A stretch of 9,278 bases of DNA from Acidimicrobiaceae bacterium (GCA_947486675.1 CANKUF010000015.1:1-9278), one strand, 5' to 3'. Shown: positions 1 to 6,424, counted from the first letter of the stretch. Numbers and translations are program-made. Notes: generated by a model not told the origin, from the letters alone.

Positions 1-360
1 AACGACGCCCATGAGTTCAAGCTCGCGATCATCGAGCGCACTTCGCTCAGTAGTCACTGTTGCAATTTCATGCTGCAGCGCTTCTGCCTCACGTGGCGCG
101 ATAACAGTCTTCAACTGCTTATTCAACTTGATCAACTTGTCATCATGTTCGTGTGAGAAGCGATCAACTTTTGTGATTTCCACATTTGCCGCAACAATCT
201 CTGCATCGCAAGTGGCAATTTGTGCATCAATTTCAGCGAGTGCATTCTTTGCGGCATCGCGGTCAATGGTTTCCTGCAAATGACTCACACGATGCTTCGC
301 CTGTGAAATTGCAATGTCTGTTGTCTGAACTGCGAGAAGGTCTGACAACGCAGCCATCAT
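1..360 (-). CDS. Coiled-coil plus C4 zinc-ribbon family protein (DUF164/CT398-like), N-terminal part
   Basis: The minus strand is open for 120 codons from ATG at 360 to the left edge without a stop, so the gene is cut by the window. The visible part is a charged, heptad-like coiled-coil hairpin. Near residues 88-116 it has the family pattern PRE-x-x-ALQ-x-EI, then a D-D-x-ELELM stretch, typical of the helical half of DUF164 (zf-RING_7) proteins such as mycobacterial Rv2229c. Family members are usually about 240 residues, and the C4 zinc ribbon would lie off the window. The molecular function is unsettled; a nucleic-acid-binding or scaffold role is often suggested. The start ATG shares its A with the TAA stop of the upstream PBP gene (TAATG), implying translational coupling. 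A second ATG follows at once (357), so either could initiate. Family assignment is confident; function is not. Confidence 0.85.
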   Translation of the reverse strand, partial: MMAALSDLLAVQTTDIAISQAKHRVSHLQETIDRDAAKNALAEIDAQIATCDAEIVAANVEITKVDRFSHEHDDKLIKLNKQLKTVIAPREAEALQHEIATVTTERSALDDRELELMGVV

Positions 361-2777
361 TAACCGGCGACTGTCGTTACTGCAGAGAGCGGCAAGCCAT
401 CCGCGCAGTTGTATACCCAGAAGGCACCATTAGGAACGGTGTTCACTGGTCCGGCTGGGTAGCGATCTTTGATGTACTGCTTGCTCGGCGGCGTGCTCGA
501 TGCAACTGTTCCAGGAATAGTTGTTGTCGTTGTTGTAGACGTACTTGAAGTAGTAACAACGGGCAGTGCGGGCGGTTCCACAAGGTTCACCACAACGGTG
601 TTGTTCGGCACAACAGGAACCGTAGTCGTATTCTTACCCTTTGCTTGAGTGGTTGGTGGCGCAGGAATGGTTCCCGACACCACTTGCGCCAAGCACTCAT
701 TGCCTGGCAAATAGATGCGTTGTGGAGAAAGGTCTTGGCGAGCCTCAGTTGGTAACGCTGGAGGTGGAGCCGGCCAATCGGAAAACTCATTCACTGGCAC
801 ATTGCCAAGAGCCTCATCCATCGTTTGCTTCCAAATACGTGCTGGATACATGGCACCTTGAATGCGTGTGTACCCATCAACATTTTTAAATTCTGGAATA
901 TTGACCATCGGCGTATACGCGCGTGGGTCACCAACCCACACCGCCGTCGTCAGTTCACGTGTGAAGCCAACGAACCACGCATTGGTGTTGTCGTCTTGCG
1001 TTCCCGTTTTTCCTGCTGCTGGTCGACCACCTTCTAGTTGGGTTCGGCGTGCAGTTCCGAAACTGAGAACACCTTTCAAAGCATCGACAGAACGAAGTGC
1101 AGAAGCTTCCGATAGCGCTTGATCAGGATTCAATTCGTGCTGGTAGATCACACCAGTTGAGTCTTCAATTTTTTCAACGAAGTAAGGCTCGTGATGCACG
1201 CCCAAGTTGGCAATGGTTTGTGCACCAGATGCCATGTCTAACGGACTCATCTCGTTTGCACCAGTTGACAGCGATGCGTACGGCTTAATCAAATTCAAAC
1301 GTTCAGCGTCGGTTCCCCATTCAGGTTTTGGCAGAAAGTCTGAACTCATCATTCCGTACATCAACGCAACTACCTTGTCGAGTCCTACAACTTGGGCAAG
1401 ACGTGCGTAGGCGCAGTTAATCGATAGTGCAGTCATGGTGCGCAATGTAGAAACTGGCTGACTCACACCATTAGAAATGAGAAAGGTAGGTTCCTCGTCG
1501 TTGCCGGGGTTTGGCAACGTGCACGGAAGCGTTCCATCAATCACATCTTCTGGCAACAGTCCCGCCTCCATTGCAGCAGCGAGAATAAACATCTTCACAC
1601 TCGAACCTGTTTGGCGCCTGCGCATGGCAACGTTTACTTCGCTGACCAAGAAATCACGACCGCCGACCATTGCACGAACGCCACCTGTTGCGTTATCTAC
1701 CGTTACTACGGCTGCTTGAATGTTGGCCGAGTTTTCGGGCATTTGTTCAAGCGCAGCTTTTTCTGCCGCAGCCTGAGCACTCTTGTCAAGCGTTGTGTAA
1801 ATGCGAAGGCCGCCATGGAACAATTTGCTGTAGCGCTCTTCATACGTGACGCCGAGAATGTCTGAGCGATTCAACAAATAGTCGCGGACTGCTTCAGAGA
1901 AATAGGTGCGACCCGTGTCGGTTGCACGTGAAATTTCGCGACGGTTGTCGGGAATTGGGCAGTCCGCATCTTCAACTGTGCGAATTCGTGTTGACTCCCA
2001 CCCTTTGCATGCAAGTGTTGCCTGCTCCGGAGTCATTTCTTCAACTTCAACTAAACGGCTGAGTACCTGTTTGTATCGGTAACGAGATGCATCGGGCTTC
2101 GTAAATGGGTCACGAGAGGATGGCGCTTGCACCATGCCTGCAAGAAAAGCTCCCTGGTTTTGCGAGAGGCCTTGTACCGAAGTTCCGAAGTACACCTCGG
2201 CGGCAGCCTGTAGTCCGTACGCGTTGTTGCCGAAGAACACCGTGTTCAAATATCGCTCAAGAATTTCTTCTTTCGACAATTGCTTTTCCAACATGACTGC
2301 ACCACGAATTTGCAGCAACTTCAATCGGCTTCCCGATATCTTTCCGCCCAGCAACTCATTTTTAATGACCTGTTGGGTAATGGTTGAAGCGCCTTGCCTA
2401 CCACCACCTTGTGAGTTGGCCAGAAGAGCTCTTCCAACTGCCCGAATGTTCACTCCATCGTGCTCATAGAACACCGAGTCTTCAACTGCAATGAACGCAT
2501 TTTTGACAGCTTCCGGAACTGCCGAAATTGGAGTTTGCTGAGTGTTCTTCACCTGGAATATGCCAACCTGCTGGCCATTCACGTCAAGCAAAATACTGCG
2601 TTGAGCAAGCCCAGAAAACTGCGACAAGGACACGGGTTCTTCACTATGAGCATGAAGAATTCCCCAGGCCTGCGGAGCCATGGCAACAATGATGGCTGTG
2701 ATCGCAAGTGCTCCAGCGAGCATGGTGATCAACAGGCGGATACTCAACCTCAAGTGGGGATTCACGTTGCCATTCAC
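360..2777 (-). CDS. Bifunctional class A penicillin-binding protein (GT51 transglycosylase / transpeptidase)
   Basis: It polymerises lipid II and cross-links peptidoglycan at the outer face of the membrane. Numbered from GTG 2777 (805 aa): a short cytoplasmic tail, one TM helix at about 15-34, then a GT51 domain with catalytic Glu99 in the EDSVFYEHDG motif, GASTITQQ at 128-136, and ERYLNTVFFGNNAYG at about 174-188. The transpeptidase domain has SSVK (nucleophile Ser392, Lys395), SIN (452-454) and KTGT (590-593). All catalytic motifs are intact. The C-terminal ~100 residues form a Thr/Pro-rich tail with Cys695 and Cys791 on either side. The start is uncertain. The open frame extends to ATG 2915, but that would run 124 bases into the divergent LLM gene. 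ATG 2798 overlaps it by 7 bases, GTG 2777 not at all, and none has a clear Shine-Dalgarno site. The stop TAA overlaps the start of the zinc-ribbon gene. Confidence 0.93.
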   Translation of the reverse strand: MNGNVNPHLRLSIRLLITMLAGALAITAIIVAMAPQAWGILHAHSEEPVSLSQFSGLAQRSILLDVNGQQVGIFQVKNTQQTPISAVPEAVKNAFIAVEDSVFYEHDGVNIRAVGRALLANSQGGGRQGASTITQQVIKNELLGGKISGSRLKLLQIRGAVMLEKQLSKEEILERYLNTVFFGNNAYGLQAAAEVYFGTSVQGLSQNQGAFLAGMVQAPSSRDPFTKPDASRYRYKQVLSRLVEVEEMTPEQATLACKGWESTRIRTVEDADCPIPDNRREISRATDTGRTYFSEAVRDYLLNRSDILGVTYEERYSKLFHGGLRIYTTLDKSAQAAAEKAALEQMPENSANIQAAVVTVDNATGGVRAMVGGRDFLVSEVNVAMRRRQTGSSVKMFILAAAMEAGLLPEDVIDGTLPCTLPNPGNDEEPTFLISNGVSQPVSTLRTMTALSINCAYARLAQVVGLDKVVALMYGMMSSDFLPKPEWGTDAERLNLIKPYASLSTGANEMSPLDMASGAQTIANLGVHHEPYFVEKIEDSTGVIYQHELNPDQALSEASALRSVDALKGVLSFGTARRTQLEGGRPAAGKTGTQDDNTNAWFVGFTRELTTAVWVGDPRAYTPMVNIPEFKNVDGYTRIQGAMYPARIWKQTMDEALGNVPVNEFSDWPAPPPALPTEARQDLSPQRIYLPGNECLAQVVSGTIPAPPTTQAKGKNTTTVPVVPNNTVVVNLVEPPALPVVTTSSTSTTTTTTIPGTVASSTPPSKQYIKDRYPAGPVNTVPNGAFWVYNCADGLPLSAVTTVAG
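516..554 (-). repeat. Thr-rich low-complexity tract in the PBP tail
   Basis: A run of ACN codons interrupted by Ser encodes about ten Thr in 13 residues, ending in Ile. On the plus strand it appears as GTT/TTG-like triplet repetition. It lies between the transpeptidase domain and the final Cys-containing segment, and resembles an extended, possibly wall-spanning linker. Codon-level degeneracy argues for selection on the protein rather than a recent triplet expansion. Confidence 0.6.
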
Positions 2778-2779
2778 AC

Positions 2780-2785
2780 TAATCT
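2780..2785 (+). promoter_or_regulatory. Candidate -10 element for a leaderless LLM transcript
   Basis: TAATCT fits the actinobacterial TANNNT -10 consensus. It is followed by exactly six bases and then the ATG at 2792, which puts the expected transcription start on or next to the A of the start codon. There is no purine-rich ribosome-binding site before this ATG. No convincing -35 is visible, which is usual for many actinobacterial promoters. The element lies inside or beside the 5' end of the divergent PBP gene. Confidence 0.5.
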
Positions 2786-2791
2786 GCCTAC

Positions 2792-3745
2792 ATGTCATCT
2801 TCCCGTCAGTTCCCAATACGCCCATTTCGCTTTGGAATCCAAGCAAGTAGCACTCCAACCGGCAAAGAATGGGTGGAACTTGCACAGAAGACTGAAGCAC
2901 TTGGCTATGGCGCACTCACCATGCCAGACCACTTCACGGAACAACTAGCCCCGCTTCCTGCATTGACTGCTGCTGCAATGGCAACGTCAACACTTCGCAT
3001 TGGCGCGTTGGTGTGGGACAACGACTACAAACATCCAGTGGTGTTTGCAAAGGAAATGGCAACACTTGACTTGTTGAGTGATGGACGCCTCGACTTAGGT
3101 ATTGGCGCAGGCTGGATGATTACCGACTACGAGCAATCGGGTATTCCATATGAATCTGCAGGCACGCGCATTGACAAGATGATCGAAGGCATCGACATCA
3201 TGAAGGGTTGCTTCGCGCAAGGACCCTTCTCCTATGCCGGCAAGCACTACACCATCACCAATTACAACGGCATGCCAAAGCCCGTACAGGGAACGTGTCC
3301 GCCAATTTTGATTGGTGGCGGCGGCAAGCGCGTACTGACTTATGCAGCAAAGGTTGCCGACATTGTGGGCATCAACGCCACGATGAGTGCTGGAGCCGTT
3401 GGGCCAGAAGCCATTTCCACCATGACCGCTGAGGCAGTTGACGCAAAGGTGGACATTGTGCGCGAAGCTTCCGGTGACCGCATTACAGACATTGAAATGA
3501 ACATTCGTGCCTTCTTGGTGAACGTTACCGATGATGCCAATGGCGCCATCTCCAGGCTGGCAAAGGGAATGGGCGTCGAAGAGTCAATGGTCGCCAACAC
3601 CCCATTCGCGTTAATGGGACCACCAAGCAAATTGATCGACGATTTGCTTGAACGCCGTGAGCGTTGGGGCTTTTCCTATGTAATCGTTGGTGGTGAAGAC
3701 GTAGAGGCGTTTGCACCGGTAGTCGCAGCGCTCGCCGGCAAATAG
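2792..3745 (+). CDS. LLM-class (luciferase-like) oxidoreductase, probably F420-dependent
   Basis: A 317-residue single-domain TIM-barrel protein of the bacterial luciferase-like monooxygenase superfamily. Visible family signatures: PFRFGIQ as first strand (11-17), MPDHF (44-48), SDGRLDLGIGAGW (96-108), the ILIGGGGKR loop with the following AAKVADIVGIN strand (172-195), and a C-terminal WGFSYVIVGGED strand (292-303). The overall pattern matches the actinobacterial F420-dependent TIGR03621-type subgroup, where F420H2 usually replaces FMNH2. The cofactor is inferred from family resemblance and the likely host; the substrate cannot be read from the sequence. The length is normal. The start at ATG 2792 is natural for the family, because the first conserved strand begins only ten residues in. 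It is divergent from the PBP gene and co-directional with the cold-shock gene 96 bases downstream, with nothing tying its function to either. Confidence 0.88.
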   Translation: MSSSRQFPIRPFRFGIQASSTPTGKEWVELAQKTEALGYGALTMPDHFTEQLAPLPALTAAAMATSTLRIGALVWDNDYKHPVVFAKEMATLDLLSDGRLDLGIGAGWMITDYEQSGIPYESAGTRIDKMIEGIDIMKGCFAQGPFSYAGKHYTITNYNGMPKPVQGTCPPILIGGGGKRVLTYAAKVADIVGINATMSAGAVGPEAISTMTAEAVDAKVDIVREASGDRITDIEMNIRAFLVNVTDDANGAISRLAKGMGVEESMVANTPFALMGPPSKLIDDLLERRERWGFSYVIVGGEDVEAFAPVVAALAGK

Positions 3746-3841
3746 TTGACGAGATGAAGTGTGTTTAGGCGCAACTTGTCATAACCTAGAAGTCGGATTT
3801 GCCACAAGGGCTCTTCCTCATTTCACGAAAAGAGAAAAGTT
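3746..3841 (+). promoter_or_regulatory. Leader and probable promoter region of the cold-shock gene
   Basis: This 96-base gap is the longest noncoding stretch in the window. A TAACCT hexamer at 3782-3787 is a possible TANNNT -10 element and would give an untranslated leader of roughly 45-50 bases. No good -35 is at standard spacing. A TTGACG at 3746-3751 is too far away to pair with it. The leader ends in a purine-rich stretch (AAAAGAGAAAAG, 3828-3839) that probably serves as a weak ribosome-binding site. CTCTT at 3811-3815 could pair with AAGAG at 3830-3834 and partly cover it. Confidence 0.4.
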
Positions 3842-4039
3842 ATGCGCGGTACCGTCAAATTCTTTAATGCAGAGAAGGGCTACGGCTTTATTTCACGCGA
3901 TGGAGGGGACGATGTTTTCGTTCACTTCTCGAACATCAAGGGCGAAGGCTACAAGTCTTTGTTCGAAGGTCAAGCCGTTGAATTCGACGTTGCACCTGGT
4001 CGCAAGGGTGAGGAAGCACAAAACGTCGTCGTAATCTGA
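3842..4039 (+). CDS. csp: CspA-family cold-shock protein
   Basis: A 65-residue single cold-shock domain (five-stranded OB fold), the normal family length. RNP1 is KGYGFIS (12-18) and RNP2 is VFVHFS (25-30); these aromatic residues bind single-stranded RNA or DNA. Such proteins act in the cytoplasm as RNA chaperones that melt secondary structure at low temperature or in growth transitions. The usual Lys-Trp-Phe near the N-terminus is Lys-Phe-Phe here (6-8), a conservative aromatic swap. The start ATG 3842 follows directly from the family's short N-terminus. The gene is probably monocistronic: it has its own leader, the LLM gene ends 96 bases upstream, and a convergent amidase gene ends 13 bases downstream. 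The specific paralogue (CspA or CspB) cannot be assigned. Confidence 0.95.
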   Translation: MRGTVKFFNAEKGYGFISRDGGDDVFVHFSNIKGEGYKSLFEGQAVEFDVAPGRKGEEAQNVVVI

Positions 4040-4040
4040 C

Positions 4041-4054
4041 GAATTAATTAATTC
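4041..4054. repeat. Perfect 14-base AT-rich palindrome at the csp/amidase junction
   Basis: GAATTAATTAATTC reads the same on both strands. It begins two bases after the csp stop codon and reaches into the amidase stop codon. It fills almost the whole 13-base intergenic gap and lies next to the larger hairpin at 4064-4101. It may be part of a two-way transcription-end region or chance AT-rich spacer. Confidence 0.6.
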
Positions 4055-5459
4055 AGTTGATCGGATCGATCGGCGTGCTTAAACCACACGCCGATTCGAT
4101 CTGCTCAGCGATTGCAAGGCAGTGAAGATCGGTGAAGCGAGACCCGATCACCTGGACACCCACTGGAAGCGAGTCGGCCATTCCGCCCGGCACCACCACT
4201 GCAGGAAGTCCTAACAAGTTTGCTGGCAACACAGCACGTAGTTGTTGCAATGTTCCCATTGCGCTCTCAACATCTTTGATGTCATAGTCGTACACAAATG
4301 CTGGCTCTGTCCATGTTGGACAAATAAGAACAGGGTTTTCTTGAAACCACAATGACCATCGTCGTGCGACACCGTTGCGCTGCACCTGGGCATCTACCCA
4401 ACCTGCAAAATCAACCTCGTTCATTCCTTCACGAGTGAGTTCAAGAAACTGTCGACCGCCCTCGCCCATCACCATGTTGAGTAATTCAAGTTGCAGCGTC
4501 AGTTCACCACTCATTTGAATCGACCACAGTTGGCATGCAAGTTCGAAATCTGGTGGCATCGTTTCCACTACATCGTGACCAGCATTCGACAACGCATCGG
4601 CTGCTTTGCGAACTGCAGCTTCGATACCTGGATGCGTAGTTCCACCTGGAGGATTAGCCATGACTGCAACGCGGGTTTTCTTTGCTGCTGGAAATTCATC
4701 GAGCACCACAGGAACGCTGATTGGGTCGCGTGCATGCGCACCAGCAACTACTCGCAAACCTGCTCGCACATCTGCAATACGACGTGCCATGACTCCTTGG
4801 CCGAGCATCAGTTGGGAACTGAGTCCGAAGTCTTCGATTGGAAACATTTGTGCGTCGGGCACAACACCTTTGGTTGGCATGATGGATGCGATGCCACAGC
4901 AATGAGCAGGGTTGCGCAGCGAACCACCAATGTCATTACCAAGTCCAAGTGGCGACATACCGCTTGCAAGCGCCGCGCCTTCTCCACCACTTGAACCGCC
5001 AGCAGTGCGGTCTGACTTCCAAGGGTTCTTGGTTCGTCCGTACAAGGCGCTGTCGGTGTGCACGCGTAACCCCATGTCGGGCATATTGGTGCGGCCGAGC
5101 ATGATTGCCCCAGATGCCCGCATGCGCTCAATAGTTGGCGCATCAATGGCTGGAATGGCCTGAGCGAGGGCAGGAATGCCCTGAGTCGTTGCTTGCCCAG
5201 CAACGTCAATGTTGATTTTTACTGTGTAAGGCACGCCATGCAACGGACCGACTGGACCACCTTGCGCGAGCGCTTTGTCGGCAGCATCGGCACCGGCGCG
5301 AGCTTCGTCGGCCATTACATGAATAAGGGCATTGACCTTGGCGTTCACTTCATCGATTCGAGCAAGATGTGCATCAACCACTTCCCTACTGGAAAACTTT
5401 TTACTGCGAATACCTTCAGCAAGGTCTAGAGCACTGTTACGCCACAATTCGTTTGTCAT
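4053..5459 (-). CDS. Amidase-signature (AS) family amidase
   Basis: A 468-residue cytoplasmic amide hydrolase with no signal peptide or TM segment. The AS catalytic triad is complete: Lys81 in HGVPYTVK, cis-Ser156 in GGSSGG (154-159), and nucleophile Ser180 in NDIGGSLR (175-182). The spacings of 75 and 24 residues between these match FAAH-type enzymes. The family hydrolyses C-N bonds of amides; the substrate cannot be read. It is not GatA by context, since no gatB or gatC is nearby. Its GRTNMPDMG and TKNPW blocks also resemble NylA-like AS enzymes. The start is ATG 5459, preceded by AAAGGGG (5470-5464) at good spacing; an in-frame TTG at 5477 is less likely. It is divergent from the EamA permease gene (55 bases between starts) and convergent with csp. 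The last codons overlap a strong hairpin. Confidence 0.92.
   Translation of the reverse strand: MTNELWRNSALDLAEGIRSKKFSSREVVDAHLARIDEVNAKVNALIHVMADEARAGADAADKALAQGGPVGPLHGVPYTVKINIDVAGQATTQGIPALAQAIPAIDAPTIERMRASGAIMLGRTNMPDMGLRVHTDSALYGRTKNPWKSDRTAGGSSGGEGAALASGMSPLGLGNDIGGSLRNPAHCCGIASIMPTKGVVPDAQMFPIEDFGLSSQLMLGQGVMARRIADVRAGLRVVAGAHARDPISVPVVLDEFPAAKKTRVAVMANPPGGTTHPGIEAAVRKAADALSNAGHDVVETMPPDFELACQLWSIQMSGELTLQLELLNMVMGEGGRQFLELTREGMNEVDFAGWVDAQVQRNGVARRWSLWFQENPVLICPTWTEPAFVYDYDIKDVESAMGTLQQLRAVLPANLLGLPAVVVPGGMADSLPVGVQVIGSRFTDLHCLAIAEQIESACGLSTPIDPIN
4064..4101. terminator. Strong hairpin, candidate bidirectional terminator
   Basis: ATCGGCGTG (4069-4077) pairs perfectly with CACGCCGAT (4087-4095) around a 9-base loop. 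The stem extends by GATCG (4064-4068) with CGATC (4097-4101) past a single bulged T at 4096, for 14 base pairs in all. It lies just after csp and inside the last codons of the convergent amidase gene. There is no clean U-tract on either strand, so intrinsic termination is not certain; on the minus strand it is followed by AT-rich sequence. The pairing is clear, the role is inferred. Confidence 0.5.
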
Positions 5460-5463
5460 ACAT

Positions 5464-5470
5464 CCCCTTT
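5464..5470 (-). promoter_or_regulatory. Ribosome-binding site of the amidase gene
   Basis: AAAGGGG on the minus strand ends four bases before ATG 5459. It decides the start in favour of this ATG over the in-frame TTG at 5477, because that TTG lies upstream of the site. A possible -10 (TATTCT, 5482-5477) lies just upstream, without a clear -35. Confidence 0.6.
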
Positions 5471-5502
5471 CAACCAAGAATAACCAAACAAGGCTCGGGG
5501 AC

Positions 5503-5508
5503 TAGATT
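5503..5508 (+). promoter_or_regulatory. Candidate -10 element for a leaderless EamA transcript
   Basis: TAGATT fits TANNNT and is followed by six bases and then the GTG start at 5515. This is the same spacing as at the LLM gene. There is no ribosome-binding site between the element and the start, so translation from the very 5' end of the mRNA is the simplest reading. No good -35 is visible. Confidence 0.5.
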
Positions 5509-5514
5509 CGGAGC

Positions 5515-6423
5515 GTGGTAAAAAATCAAAAATTGCTTGGATCGTTTTTGATTGTTTTCGCCAGCGGATGTTTTGCGATGGTTCCGTTTATGGCAAAAAC
5601 CACCTATGACGAAGGCGCGAATGCGCTCGGTATGTTGTCTTCCCGATTCACGATGTCGGCCATCATGATGGTGATATTGCGCTTAGTTCTGGTTCGCGAC
5701 ACTCCGTGGCCACGCAGGCAACAACTACCCGATCTGCTCTCACTTGGTTTTGTTGGCATCACCATTTGTTCGCTCACGTACTTCACAGCTATACGCGACA
5801 TTGACACGAGCCTTGCCATAGTTATTTTCTATTGCAACCCGGTCATGGTGGTACTTGCGTCATGGTTGATCTACAAGAAGAAACCTTCGAAGAGCATTGT
5901 GTATGCGTTGATCTTCACCATGGTTGGTGTCGGCATCACCACCGGTGAAATTGGTGGAGGTAGCTCGCGCGCGGTAGTGCTTGTTCTCATTTCATCGCTT
6001 GCATACGTGTTCTATGCGCTTGGCTGTTCTCGTTCGCTGAAACACACCGACATGTTCACTGGTGTCACGTTTGTCAATATTGGTGCTGCACTAGGTTTCA
6101 ATTTGTACGCACTGGTTTCTCCGGGCGGAATGACACCCGATTACCCAGACACCACCAAGGGCTGGCTCGTCATTGTTGCACTGGCGGTTGTTGGAACTGT
6201 TTTCCCCACTTCAACCTTCTTCATGGGCCTGAAGCGCATTGGCACCAACATGACATCCATCTTCACCACCAGCGAACCGGTATTTGGAATTGCATGTGGA
6301 ATTCTTATTTTGAACGAAACCATGTCGCTGAACCGAGTGATTGGCGCCGCATTTGTTATCGGAGCATTACTCATGTTGTCGGTTGTGGAATCTCGTTCTG
6401 AAACTGTTACTGCCCACCAGTAA
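5515..6423 (+). CDS. EamA/DMT-superfamily permease (10 TM)
   Basis: A 302-residue inner-membrane protein made of two EamA repeats, each about 140 residues with five predicted helices. Hydrophobic segments lie at about 8-26, 38-60, 75-91, 97-119, 127-144, 152-170, 180-201, 216-236, 246-266 and 273-291. The first repeat ends helix 4 with NPVMVVLASWLIYKKKPS; the second has the matching EPVFGIACGILILNETMS, the characteristic EamA pattern. Family members export or import amino acids, purines and other small metabolites; the substrate here is unknown. The start at GTG 5515 comes directly before the first conserved helix and is preceded by a TANNNT element six bases away, suggesting a leaderless mRNA. 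It is divergent from the amidase gene, and its 3' end overlaps the serine-hydrolase gene by 17 bases tail to tail. Confidence 0.92.
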   Translation: MVKNQKLLGSFLIVFASGCFAMVPFMAKTTYDEGANALGMLSSRFTMSAIMMVILRLVLVRDTPWPRRQQLPDLLSLGFVGITICSLTYFTAIRDIDTSLAIVIFYCNPVMVVLASWLIYKKKPSKSIVYALIFTMVGVGITTGEIGGGSSRAVVLVLISSLAYVFYALGCSRSLKHTDMFTGVTFVNIGAALGFNLYALVSPGGMTPDYPDTTKGWLVIVALAVVGTVFPTSTFFMGLKRIGTNMTSIFTTSEPVFGIACGILILNETMSLNRVIGAAFVIGALLMLSVVESRSETVTAHQ

Positions 6424-6424
6424 C
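6406..6424. terminator. Hairpin spanning the overlapping EamA and hydrolase 3' ends
   Basis: GTTACTG (6406-6412) pairs perfectly with CAGTAAC (6418-6424) around CCCAC. The stop codon of the hydrolase (TAA, minus, 6409-6407) lies in one arm and the stop codon of EamA (TAA, plus, 6421-6423) in the other. No U-tract follows on either strand, so it could be a weak two-way terminator, an mRNA 3'-end stabiliser, or a result of both genes having a symmetric stop region. Confidence 0.4.

Noticed and set aside
186..548. Plus-strand frame across the PBP/zinc-ribbon junction
   Set aside because: It is antisense to two well-recognised genes. The minus-strand zinc-ribbon frame, open to the left edge, explains the region.
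2778..2915. Extension of the PBP gene to ATG 2915
   Set aside because: It would overlap the LLM gene by 124 bases on the opposite strand. The added residues look like antisense translation of a conserved LLM region, not a plausible cytoplasmic tail.
3746..3771. TTGACG as a -35 box with a standard-spaced -10
   Set aside because: No TANNNT hexamer lies 16-18 bases downstream. The nearest candidate -10 (3782) is 30 bases away.
3759..4034. 91-codon frame overlapping the cold-shock gene
   Set aside because: It is a frame-shifted reading of csp; the csp frame carries intact RNP1 and RNP2 motifs.
4491..4994. Open frame of 167 codons on the plus strand inside the amidase gene
   Set aside because: It is antisense to the conserved amidase core, rich in Cys/His/Trp as expected from a shadow frame, and has no family resemblance.
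5460..5477. Amidase start at the in-frame TTG 5477
   Set aside because: The AAAGGGG ribosome-binding site lies downstream of this TTG and at proper spacing from ATG 5459, where the conserved amidase N-terminus begins.
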